Assembly (NCBI GenBank): GCA_943736015.1
Contig: OX031073.1
Coordinates: forward strand, 31,601,210-31,665,209
Source of the DNA: Tridacna crocea
Lineage: Eukaryota > Mollusca > Bivalvia > Cardiida > Cardiidae
Length of the DNA stretch: 64,000 bases
Direction: 5' to 3'
Positions within the stretch are counted from its first letter, which is position 1. The number at the start of each line of letters is the position of its first letter. This document shows positions 1 to 10,400 of this stretch, in pieces. The notes under the pieces are model-generated. The model was given only the letters and a program-made list of their open reading frames with translations. It was not told the DNA's origin and did no database searches. A program made the position numbers and the translations under genes.

Positions 1-117
1 AAAGAGTTAAAAAGACTGTGAGAAAATAGATAATCTGATCCCTGGTATTCTTTCTTTCTTCAATTTTGTTGACAAAACCTTTGGCCCTCAAAGTTCTGAA
101 AGAAGGATATTGTATGC

Positions 118-345
118 TTAACACTTTCCCAGACGACAAATTTTGGACTCTTCCAAACCAAAAGAGCTTGCAGACGACAATTTTAGATTTGGAGAAAATG
201 GCAGAAAGTTCTCAAAAAGGGTAGAAAACACTGTGGGAAAAGGAGAAATTGCTCATTACGAGCAATTTCTCCTTTTCCCGCAGCGTTTTCAAAAGACTTT
301 TACTGCAGACACGTAAAAACCAGGGCTTGTTTGGGAAAGGGTTAA
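118..345 (+). mobile_element. TTAA MITE, CCCAAACAA subgroup, complete
   Basis: Starts TTAACACTTTCCCAGACGAC and ends TTTGGGAAAGGGTTAA. The central hairpin is an AAATTGCTC..GAGCAATTT variant between AAAAGGAG and CTCCTTTT. It is the first of three consecutive copies. Confidence 0.85.
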
Positions 346-574
346 TTAACTCTTTACCAAACAACAATATTTTAGACTGGTTCAAATTGGAAGCATTGGC
401 AGACAACAAAATAAAAGTGATTGAAAATTTGAAATTTGTTTTGTGAAGGGTAGAAAACATTGTGGGAAAAGGAGAAAATGCTGGTTACCAGCATTTTCTC
501 CATTTCCCACAATGTTTTCCAAAGGCTTCTTTCTCAGGGGCATCAAAAGTAGGGATTGTGTGGTAATGGGTTAA
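346..574 (+). mobile_element. TTAA MITE, ACCACACAA subgroup, complete
   Basis: Starts TTAACTCTTTACCAAACAAC directly after the previous copy and ends TGTGGTAATGGGTTAA. The core palindrome GAGAAAATGCTGG..CCAGCATTTTCTC is intact. Confidence 0.87.
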
Positions 575-805
575 CTCTTTACCACATAACACATTCTTAG
601 ACTTGTCCAAACTCAAAGCATTTGCAGATGACAATATAAACATGCCACAAATGATGAAATTAGCCTTTGATAGGATAGAAAACATTGTGGGAAAAGGAGA
701 AAATGCTGGTTACCAGCATTTTCTCCTTTTCCCACAATGTTTTCAAAAGGCTTCTTCCTCTGGGGTGTTAAAACTCAGGACTGTGTGGCATAGGATTAAG
801 GGTTA
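571..805 (+). mobile_element. TTAA MITE sharing its left TTAA with the previous copy
   Basis: Starts at the same TTAA (571-574) that ends the preceding element; the right end is degenerate (GTGTGGCATAGGATTAAGGG). The core palindrome is intact. Confidence 0.8.
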
Positions 806-945
806 GCTGTTGAAATCTAATTTTCCACCTTCCACTCTGAATTATCTGTGTTATGATGAATTCTAGATTGAACGCTAAATGCAGAGCTGCTTTTTCGCTT
901 GTGTGTGAAGTTGTGTGCTCCTTGTTAAAGAAACCATGCCATATC

Positions 946-1162
946 TCAACCATTTACAAGACATCAAATTTTTAGTCTTGTCCAAATTGAAAACATTTGC
1001 AGACAACAATTTCACTGTGGCTCGAATAATAAAAATTTTCCAAGGGTACAAAACATCATGGGAAAAGGAGAAAATGCTGGTTACCAGCATTTCCTCCTTT
1101 TCCCTCAATGTTTTTAGGTGGCTTCCTTTCCAGGGTCATTAAAAGTGGAAATTGTCTATTAA
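946..1162 (+). mobile_element. TTAA MITE, diverged
   Basis: The left end is mutated (TCAACCATTTAC); the core hairpin is slightly imperfect (CATTTCCTCC); the right end runs to a TTAA at 1159-1162 where the next element starts. Confidence 0.7.
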
Positions 1163-1650
1163 CCCTTTCCCAAACAATCCCTGGTTTTTACGGGTCTAGA
1201 GTGGTAGCCTTTTGAAAACATTGTTGGAAAAGGAGAAAATGCTGGTAACCAGCATTTTCTCCTTTTCCCACAATGTTTTCTATCCTATCATAGACAGAAA
1301 TCATCTTTTCAGCCAGAGTTCAATTGTTGTCTGCAAATGCGTTCAATTTGGTGTAGTTCAATTTGGTGCATTTCCTCTTTTTCCCTCAATGTTTTTAGGT
1401 GGCTTCCTTTCCAGGGTCATTAAAAGTGGAAATTGTCTATTAACCCTTTCCCAAACAATCCCTGGTTTTTACGGGTCTAGAATGGTAGCCTTTTGAAAAC
1501 ATTGTGGGAAAAGGAGAAAATGCTGGTAACCAGCATTTTCTCCTTTTCCCACAATGTTTTCTATCCTATCATAGACAGAAATCATCTTTTCAACAAGAGT
1601 TCAATTGTCGTCTGCAAATGCGTTCAATTTGGTGTAGTCCAAAAGTTTGT
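1088..1650. repeat. 281-bp tandem duplication
   Basis: The CATTTCCTC block at 1088 recurs at 1369 and the TTAACCCTTTCCC at 1159 recurs at 1440, the same offset throughout. The breakpoints lie within MITE sequence, so this is unequal exchange or slippage, not transposition. Confidence 0.85.
1159..1443 (-). mobile_element. TTAA MITE, CCCAAACAA subgroup, first copy of a duplicated block
   Basis: Starts TTAACCCTTTCCCAAACAAT with the CCCTGGTTTTTACGGGTC block. Its right arm is cut into by a 281-bp tandem duplication, so it ends in a second copy of the preceding element's right half. Confidence 0.75.
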
Positions 1651-1668
1651 CATTTGGGAAAGGCTTAA
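1440..1668 (-). mobile_element. TTAA MITE, CCCAAACAA subgroup, complete
   Basis: Starts TTAACCCTTTCCCAAACAAT and ends CATTTGGGAAAGGCTTAA. Nearly identical to the copy 281 bases upstream but with its right end complete. Confidence 0.85.
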
Positions 1669-1757
1669 AGGGTCAATTATGGCATGATAATAATTCATGG
1701 AATATACATGTACTTAAATTCTACATAACTCTCTTCATGTTCCTTCACTTTAAGTCT

Positions 1758-2030
1758 GCCTGCCTGGGTGGTTCAGTGGTGAGCATGTTGGACTCATGAC
1801 CTGATGGTTGTGAGTTGGATACCCAGAGTCGAACTTTCTTTCTGGCATATTTTTGCCTGTAACCTCTGCTGAAGCATGTGAGAAAAGTGGTCAGTGGCTT
1901 TGGAAAAAAAGTTGTGCAGATACTGGTATGATAAAGCCAGGAAACACATGTGCATCACAGACGGCCATGATATGACCTTAGCTGTCAAAGTGGCATTAAA
2001 CCCCAATACAACCAACCAACCTATTCACTT
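1758..2030 (+). mobile_element. tRNA-derived SINE (family with GGTGGTTCAGTGGTGAG head)
   Basis: The head shows an A-box-like GGTTCAGTGGTGAGCATG and a degenerate B-box region; the body ends CAAAGTGGCATTAAACCCCA followed by CAACCAACCAACC. The same element occurs in reverse at 38217-38490 and, degraded, at 15045-15258. Confidence 0.7.
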
Positions 2031-2800
2031 TAAGTCTAAGGTAAAAGCCATTGTAGCTTAAAATAAAGAGAATGAGAAGTAGAGGATCTTACATGAGTGT
2101 TTATGTATTATGATTTTATCAAACAAGTTGACTAAAATTCTATGATCCAAGCCTTGGCGAGCATCAGATACATTTTAGTCAACAAGTGAGATTCTATTTA
2201 TCAAATAAAACAAATGACAGACAGGAGAATATCCTGCAACAGCCTCTATACGATTCACAGGTTCATGTTTACATAGTTGCTTCGTTTTAAAAATGCACAG
2301 ACACAACTAGACAGTTCTGTTATATTAACAATGAAAGAAGAGTGAAACAGTTTATAGAGGGGTTAAACACGCCTATATCTGCAATGAGGTTGACTTTAAG
2401 TGACTTCTGCTGCCTTTCTTGGTTTTTATTAACTGTGAAAATCAAAACTTTCCATGCATATACCTCTTAGCAACAGTGATATCATTTTTCTCTGAAGCGT
2501 GTATCACTACAAATTCCCTTGAAACTGTGGTTTGTTTCTTAGGCTTCACGCCCTTGTGACTGAAAACTGATCAGAACCAGGACCAAAAAAAACGATAACC
2601 ACTACTGTATTATCGAAAATAAGTCATGGGTTTAATACGCTACCTAGGGGGAGGGGGGGGGGGGTGTTTACGTGATATAACAGAATCTGCAGTAACTCCA
2701 GAAGTTTGTGCCCTAGACTGTTGAAATTAAGTAAAGTGATAAATCTTGATATTGGAATTATTCCCATGTAAACATCTTCATTTACAACTATGGTAAAAGT
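2031..2800. other. Unassigned repeat-poor stretch
   Basis: No exon or recognised repeat seen apart from a G-rich run near 2648-2664. Probably RAB3GAP1 intron. Confidence 0.5.
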
Positions 2801-2814
2801 TACTTAAAATTTGT

Positions 2815-2952
2815 TGTAAGAGGAGTAAAATTCTTTTTAAGAAGGGAGATAAAGCTAGTTACTAACATTTTCTTCTTTTTCCACAACATTTTTCAAAGAT
2901 CTTCTTCATTTAGGTTGTTGAAATCCAGGATTGTTTGGTGAAAGTTTAAACT
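2815..2952 (+). mobile_element. TTAA MITE, degenerate right half
   Basis: Only a decayed core (AAAGCTAGTTACTAACATTTT) and a right arm ending GTTTGGTGAAAGTTTAAA are recognisable. Confidence 0.5.
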
Positions 2953-2978
2953 TGGTTATTTGATTTCTTTAAGTAAAT

Positions 2979-2979
2979 G

Positions 2980-3007
<28 letters not shown>
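2979..3007. repeat. (GATT)n microsatellite
   Basis: Six to seven uninterrupted GATT units. Confidence 0.9.
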
Positions 3008-3010
<3 letters not shown>

Positions 3011-3070
3011 GTCTTTTATGCTGCTCGCAACATCACTTCAGTCAATCATGGGGACAGCTCACACTAAACA

Positions 3071-3292
3071 TTAACCAGATGATAAACTTTTAGCCTTTTT
3101 CAAATTGAAAGCATTCACAGACAACAATTTTAATATGGCTCAAATGGTGCAACTGTTTATTGATAGGATAGAAAACATGGTGGGAAAAGGAAAAAATACT
3201 GGTTACCAGCATTTTCTCCTTTCCTCACAATGTTTTCAGAAGGCTTCTTTCAATGAGTCATCAAGATTTTGGATTGTGTGATGACGGGTTAT
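3071..3292 (+). mobile_element. TTAA MITE, diverged
   Basis: Starts TTAACCAGATGATAAAC; the core has an AAAATACTGG variant arm; ends GTGTGATGACGGGTTA. Confidence 0.7.
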
Positions 3293-3350
3293 TATGTATG
3301 AAATTTATCCATGTTGTTGACTGCTAAGCACAACACAGAGACCTTTTGCA

Positions 3351-3416
3351 GACAGTGCAGGTCAAGATCAGACTGCAGAGAATGTGAAGTCTGATCTAGG
3401 ATCTACACTTTCTGAC
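3351..3416. repeat. GATCAGACTGCA hairpin element
   Basis: An imperfect palindrome with arms GTCAAGATCAGACTGCA and GTCTGATCTAGGATCTACAC. One of about ten related hairpins in the window. Confidence 0.65.
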
Positions 3417-3419
3417 ATA

Positions 3420-4045
3420 GAGATAGATTAAGGTTTAATAATTTTAAAGATACAAGAGTAAATAAACATAGTTGATGCTTTACAGTATGTAGAATCTAGT
3501 TAGCTTTGTTGGTGTAGATAAAAAAAAAATCAATATAGTGTGTCTGGGATAAAGAAGTGCAAGGAATTTGTCTCCAGTTTAAAGCAGAAACCGTGGCTGT
3601 AATGTCTAGGGATAGCCTCCATTAAATGATATGTGTTTTCTATCCTTCATAATCTGTGCAACCTTGCAACTATTAGAGGCAACATTTGCTTCAAAGATAC
3701 AAGAATGACTATAGTTTCATAAAATAAAGATAAAGTTGATTAAAGAATGCTTGAAAACGAATTAAGATGTACCTTTAAAGGAGATTATTAATTAACTATT
3801 GGATATATAGAAGTTATACAAGGAAACCAGTCCACACAATACCAGTCACATTTCTGATTTAGTACACAGGTCGTGACCCCGGCTTAATATGACTTGACCT
3901 ATGATCAGTACAGTTGACCTCATATCAATATTGATGATCCTCGACCAATACAGAAATCCTTGAACGTGATTGGTCAAAAGTTCAGTGGCGTGAGTGTCTG
4001 CGCTTATTTTTTGCCAATCACGTTCCAGGAGGCGGCAAAGTAAAC
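3420..4045. other. Unassigned AT-rich stretch
   Basis: No exon recognised. Short palindromic pieces around 3890-3960 (TTGACCTCATATCAATATTG and similar) may be repeat debris. Confidence 0.4.
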
Positions 4046-4047
4046 GT

Positions 4048-4154
4048 AACTCAAAAATTGATATTTGTTTCCGGCAGGGTAGAAAACATTGTGGGAAAAA
4101 GAAGGCCTCTTTTTCAGGGTCGTAAAAACCAGAGATTGTTTGGTAAAGCGTTAA
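4048..4154 (+). mobile_element. TTAA MITE with hairpin deleted
   Basis: The left arm runs to AACATTGTGGGAAAAAGAAG and jumps straight to GGCCTCTTTTTCAGGGTCGT, missing the whole central palindrome; ends TTTGGTAAAGCGTTAA. Confidence 0.7.
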
Positions 4155-4165
4155 TTGATAAAATG

Positions 4166-4304
4166 GTCATTAATCAAGTGATTTCGTAGTGGCCCAGTTA
4201 CAGGTCCTCGATCAGCCGTATTGACCCTCGGCCTTCGGCCTCGGGCCAATACGGCTGACCTCAGACCTGTAACTGGGCCAATACAAAATCACTTGATTAA
4301 TAAC
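4166..4304. mobile_element. Long foldback element just upstream of an exon
   Basis: Two arms of about 64 bases pair nearly perfectly: GTCATTAATCAAGTGATTT on the left mirrors AAATCACTTGATTAATAAC on the right, and GGCCCAGTTACAGGTC mirrors GACCTGTAACTGGGCC. The centre is a CGGCCTTCGGCC turn near 4235. It ends 30 bases before RAB3GAP1 exon a. Confidence 0.85.
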
Positions 4305-4334
4305 ATTATAGTAATGGTATTGTGTATATTGCAG

Positions 4335-4404
4335 ACTTTGACAATGAGGTTGGGTATCAAGGATTTGATCAACTACCATTTGGTGCTTGTGAAGATCCAG
4401 TCAG
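4335..4404 (+). CDS. RAB3GAP1: RAB3GAP1 exon a (first visible)
   Basis: The acceptor is ttgcag at 4329-4334 and the donor is GTAGAG at 4405. The exon starts with two bases completing a codon and ends with two bases. It encodes FDNEVGYQGFDQLPFGACED-, matching the family's KLPFGACEDP block. The pyrimidine tract before the acceptor is weak, and a foldback repeat ends only 30 bases upstream. Confidence 0.93.
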
Positions 4405-7400
4405 GTAGAGACTACTTATCCCTTATCTTCCACGTTCTTTTCTTTTATTTCACCCCCACAAAACCAATGTTTTTGGGGATATACTGGAATCAGCCTGTCT
4501 GTATGTGTGCCTGCCCATCCATGTGTCTGTCTGTGTACAAAATACTTGTAATTTGGTGTCATGAACTCCTCAAACAATTTTCTTTCAATTGTATTGAAAC
4601 TTTGCACATATACCGATCATATATTGAAGATTTGCAAGATGTAATTTTCAAGTGTCAGCTCTTCTTGGTTTAGGAATTATCTCCCCTTGAACTTGGCACT
4701 TTTTTCTGTCAAAGCGCTGATGGGAGTATTAAGCCACATTCATTGCAGCTCTAGTTTTCTGTGGGATCACTCCGTCCTTACCACATAGCTTCTTCCAGCA
4801 TGAAATCAATACCAAGCAACTGCATTAAGGAGAATTCTCTTTAGCTCAGTGGTTAAGGTGTTGACTTTTTAACTCTTTACCAAATGACAAAATTTTAGAC
4901 TTGTCCAAATTGAAAGCGTTTGCTGATGGCACAATACACGTGACTCAGAAATTGAAACTTGACTTTAGAAGAGTAGAAAACATTGCGAGTAAAAGGAGAA
5001 AATACTGGTGCTGTTTACCAGCATTTTCTCCTTTTTCCACAATGTTTTCTGGAGGCCTCTTCCTCTGACCATGGATTGTTTGGCAAAGGCCAAACCTCAA
5101 TAAATGGGGATGTTTTCCACACACATTCAAGTCTTTGACATTTTATCTCTCTTTAATTATTGGAGATATTTACTTCAGTTCCTGTCTTTGACAAGTTCTT
5201 CACCATTTAAAAAGGGGAACTCATACAAGGGCAGGCAACCATCAAAATGCTTTTAATAGAGATATGCCCCTTTTTCCAAATGAATTTTTATCTCCATCAG
5301 AATTCAAGCAAACTGCAGCAGGGCATTGGTACATGAGTGGATGCAATTCTCTTGTTGGAGTCTGCAGCATTGTATAATAATAGAAGGGATGAACAGATAG
5401 CTGTCTAAGATCATTAGCAGACAGGGATTAGAAGAGTGTGAGACAGAAAAATTAACTCTTTACCACACAATACTGACCCTTGACAACCCTGAGAAAGAAG
5501 ACTTTAAAATGCTGGTAACCAGCATTTTTACTTCTCCTGACAATGTTTTCTAACCTTCCCAAAACAAATTTCAATTTTTCAGTCACTTTGATTTTGTTGT
5601 CTGCTTATACTTTCAATGTGGAACAGTCAAAAATTTTGTTGTTGGGTAAAGAGTTAGCTCATTACTAAATGACAATATTTTAGGCATGTAGAAATCGAAA
5701 TCATTTGCAGATGACAAAATAAAAGTGACTGAAAACTTGAAATTTGTTTTGTGAAGGGTAGAAAACATTGTGGGAAAAGGAGAAAATGCTGGTTACCAGC
5801 ATTTTTTCCTTTTCCCACACTGTTTTCTAAAGGCTTATTTCTCAGGGTCGTCAAAAGTAGGGATTGTGTGGTAATGGGTTTAGCAATCATTACAGCCTGT
5901 ACCCAGGTGGGATGCAGCATGGTAGAGTAAACAGAGGTTTTTGTTTTTCAGTGCTCTAAACTTGTACTGTACCTGGCCAAGTCTTTCAGAGGACATGATC
6001 GTAGAAAACCAAGTGTACAGGTAATTTTCTCTTTCTTTTTATATCTGCGCAAAACAAATGATGTCCACCCATCCGTGTGTCTGTCTGTGTGCAAAATACT
6101 ACTATTTGGAAATAAGCAGTCAGTGTAGATCCAAGATCAGACCTTCCTATTTTGTGCAGTCTGATCCTTATCTACCCTGTGTGCAGAAGCAACTAAAGCC
6201 GCGGTTCATCAATTTAAGCCTTTACTACATCATCCCCAGTTTCAGTGCTCTTGAAATAGAAGGCTTTTGATAACATTGTGGGAAAAAGAGAAAATGCTGC
6301 TGACCAGCATTTTCTCCTTTTCCTACAATGTTTTCTCAACCTAATCAAAAACAGAAATCATCACTGGAGTAACATTTATTTTGTCATCTGCAGGTTGTTT
6401 CAATTTGGTTGCGTCCAAAATTTTGGGATTCTGGTAACCCTTTACATCACAAGCCCGACTCTAAAAACCCTGAGAAAGAAAACCTTTGAAATTGTTGTGA
6501 GAAAAGGAGAGAGTGCTGGTAACCAGCATCTTCTCATTTTCCCACATTGTTTTCAACCCTTTCAAGAGATATTATTATCCTGTAACTTGTAAATTGTTAA
6601 AAAAGTTAAATTAGAAAATTAAAAAAAGTTTTAGCGTGTAAATTGTTAAAAACATGTAAATTGTCCTCTGTAAATTCCCTAAATGTGGACAACTCTGAAA
6701 TTTTGTTGTGTGGTAAGAGGTGAAGAGTCACGGGTTAACTTTGTGTATTTTTAGTGATTTGGACCCACTACAAGCCCCACAATGGTCAGTAAGAATACAG
6801 ATGACTGATGATCCGCAATGTTTGTTAGGTAAATATGGATACTTATTACTGAATACTCATATCCTTTTCCATTTACAATTATTTTTATTTATCTCTTTAC
6901 AAAACAATCCCATGTTTCTGTGAATGTGAGAAAATACATTTACTCCTTTTCCAACAATATTTTCTATCATCTCAAAAAACAAAAAGTCATATGAGCAGCA
7001 CATAACTTGTTACCAATTGTAAAAAACTTAGGATTGTCCAAATTGAAAGCATTTACAAAATAAAAATGATTGAAAATTTGAAATTTGTTTTGTGAAGGGT
7101 AGAAAACATTGTGGAAAAAGGAGGAAATGCTGGTTACCAGCATTTTCTCCTTTTCCCACAATGTTTTCAAAAGGCTTCTTTCTCAGGGTCGCCAAAGGTA
7201 TGGAATGTGTGGTAATGGGCTAAGGTAACAATTGCTACCAAAACTAAACAAAGCAGGTATTTTTATCACATGTAAGAATGCACCATTTAGTCCATTATGA
7301 TAAAAATGCCACTTGACTCCTTTAATCTGTATGATATAATTGTCGGCATTATTGCTGTGTGAAATCAAGCCTTCAACTATCGATACTTACAGTGATTTGA

Positions 7401-10400
7401 TTTTATTTTCAGGTGAATACCTCATCAATTTTCTGGCTCTGTGTCATAGAAAAGAGACCCTAGATCAATTGGTGGGAAATCTTGTTGGTGACATAGACTC
7501 AGGTGAATATTAATTTCTAATGTCTTTCACTTCTATAGTTGCCGTCACGGCAAGTTAAGATAAAAGGTAAGACTGTGCAGTCTGATCTTTGACCTACACT
7601 GTCTGCTTTGCCTCAGGTAGCTCAGTCAGTTTGCTGCACAACTTGAGAACACAGGGTCTAGGGTTCGATCCCTGGCTACAATCCCTGGCTCGGCCAATTT
7701 CTTTCTGGGGATTGATGATAGTCACTTCGACAGGAATCATTCGTCTCCAGCGGCTGACCATTGTTTTGACGATGATCATGTGGGAAGGCAGCCAGTGGCT
7801 TGGAAAGAAAACTTTGCGATGTACTGGTAAGAGAAACTCCAGAAACGCATGTATAGGTGCACTGGCCACAGCAATATAACTGATAAATGTTGAAAGTGTG
7901 AAATACCATACAATCATTCTCCCTTTGCTGGTCATTGTTTCAAATAGCTCTTTGCTAAAGGAGACTATTGTACAAAGTACCTGTACAAGATGAAAACCAT
8001 CAATAGGAACACTGGTTACCAAAGTCAAACACCATACAAACAAACAAGTCAAGATTTTTTTTTATTTAACTGTATAGAGGCAGACATCAGCAGTGCATTA
8101 CACAAGTTGACAGAGCCATCAATGGGCTACAACATACCTTCCCTTTCCTCCTATGTCTCACAACCACAGACCCAGAAACCCAAACCCAAAGATGTTCCTA
8201 TACAGGGCGAACTGCTAGATCAGATCTTACAGGTACATATGTATATTGCTGATTGCGGTCATTATATTTACACAAAGAATCATTAAGTCTTTACCGAACA
8301 ACAATATTTTAGACAGGTCTAATTTGAAAACGCTTGCAGCTGAGAATATGAAAGGGTAGAAAACATTGTGGGAAAAGAAGACAATGCTGGTTACCAGCAT
8401 TTGATGTAAACCTCTATTTTCTTTTATTAACCCATTACCACACAACCCCTACTTTTGATGCCCCTTAGATAGAAGCCTTTAGAAAACATTGTGGGAAAAG
8501 GAGAAAATGCTGGTAACCAGCATTTGATGTAAACCTCTATTTTCTTTTATTAAAGCACTCGGCATGAAAAATAGGTAATTTTTAGTGACAGGTTATGCAT
8601 AACAGCAGCTGGTAGTGCATTTAACCCATTACCACACAATCCCTACTTTTGATGCCCCTGAGAAAGAAGCCTTTAGAAAACATTGTGGGAAAAGGAGAAA
8701 ATGCTGGTACCCAGCATTTTCTCCTTTTTCCACAATGTTTTCTACCCGTCAGAAAACAAATTTCAAATTTTCAGTCACTTTTATTTTGTTGTCTGCAAAT
8801 GCTTTCGATTTGGACAAACCTAAAATTTTGTTTAACAACGAGTTAAAGAAATGACATTTGATGATATATATTGATTTTACTTTTTACCTGGTTACTTATG
8901 TCTTGATTCCTTTACTGTGAAGTTCACAAGTCAGAAACATGGAAAGAGTGTTTCAGGCCTATATGGGCCTTTTGTTCATTTGAGTTGATGTGTTCACATA
9001 TAGATCTGAAAAAAAAACTTTTTTTTTTTCCTTTAAATATTTTTTTACCCGAAATAGATAAATGAAGTCCTTCACATCAGATGTGTTTCCTTTATTTTTG
9101 TTTTTAAGTTGTACACAAACATATGTCCAATTTTCTATAATAAAATCATTTCAGTACCTTTTTCCTGATGCAGCAAAACCGCTGAACTCTGAAGATGACC
9201 TTGAACTTCAACCATCAAAGTCTGGAGAAGACTTGAAAGATCATCCAATGGCCAAGGTGAGGGACTATTTCTGTGAAGAATAACCTTGACCTTTCAGAAC
9301 TTTGTCCAGTTTAAATTAGAGTGTTGGTCTCACTCACACCAAAGGCTCTGGGTTCAAGCGGAGCCCTGGTAGCTGAGTCATTAGCATGTAGGACTTGAGA
9401 ACGCAGGATCCAGGGATGGATCCTTGGCTTTGACCCCTGGCCAGCCAATTTCTTTCTGAGGATTGATGATAGTCATTGCAACAGGATTCATTCCTCTCCC
9501 ACCACTGACCATTGTTTCGACGATGATCATGTGGGAAAGGTACCAGTGGCTTGGAAAGAAAATTGTGTAGAGCACTGGTAAAGGAGACTCCAAGAACCAC
9601 GGATAGGTGCACTGGCCGCCGAGATGTAACTGAAATAATGTTAAAATTTTTATCACCATACAAACAATCAATCAATCTGGTTTCAAATCTGTTGGTGGTG
9701 AGGGGGAGGAGGTCATATCAATCTTCGAAAGTACCCACATCAAGGCACAAATTTTACCTCAGATTTGGGCTAGCTAATGTTTATCAGAAGCGGAATTATA
9801 CTAAAGGACAGGTAACTTAGTTCAGCTTGTAGTAGATCTTTCGTCTGTCTCACACCAAAGGTTTTTGGTTCAAATCTGGTGGAGAAGGGGGGACAGAGGG
9901 CTTTCAATCTTTTTAACTACCCACATCTAGGCAAAAAATTTACCTCAGATTTGGGCTACTTAACCCTTTGCCAAACAATGATGACTTTTGACAACCCAGA
10001 TGTAAAAGCCTTTTGAAAACATTTGGGAAAAGGAGAAAATGCTGGTTACCAGCATTTTCTTCTTTTCCCACAAAGTTTTCTACCCTTCCCAAATCAAATT
10101 TCAATCTTTCAGTCACATGTATTTTGCCCTTTGCAAATGCTTACAATTTGGACCAGTCTATAATTTTGCTGTTTGGTAAAGAGTTAATGACTATCCAATC
10201 CATACTAGAAGGACAAGTAGCCCTAGAAATGAAACTGACATAGTTTTGTCCAAGTTGAACAATGAATTTTCAATAAAAAGCTATCACACATCGCTTTCAG
10301 TGGAAAAACCACTGCAGCCAAGTGTTGGTATGGATATCTCTGCTGTTGTCTGAGCTTAGGATTTTTTATCATGGTGAAATTTGATAGGATTCTGCTTTAG

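Noticed and set aside
1..4334. Further upstream RAB3GAP1 exons
   Set aside because: I looked for the family's block before GEVGG (IAIRFTYVLQDWQQYF-like text) and saw none; the exons are probably off the left edge.
4221..4673. 150-codon open frame over exon a
   Set aside because: It is in a different frame from the RAB3GAP1 exon and consists of foldback and dispersed-repeat sequence.
7606..7680. Functional tRNA gene
   Set aside because: A and B boxes are present but the cloverleaf does not pair convincingly and the sequence continues into a repeated SINE body.
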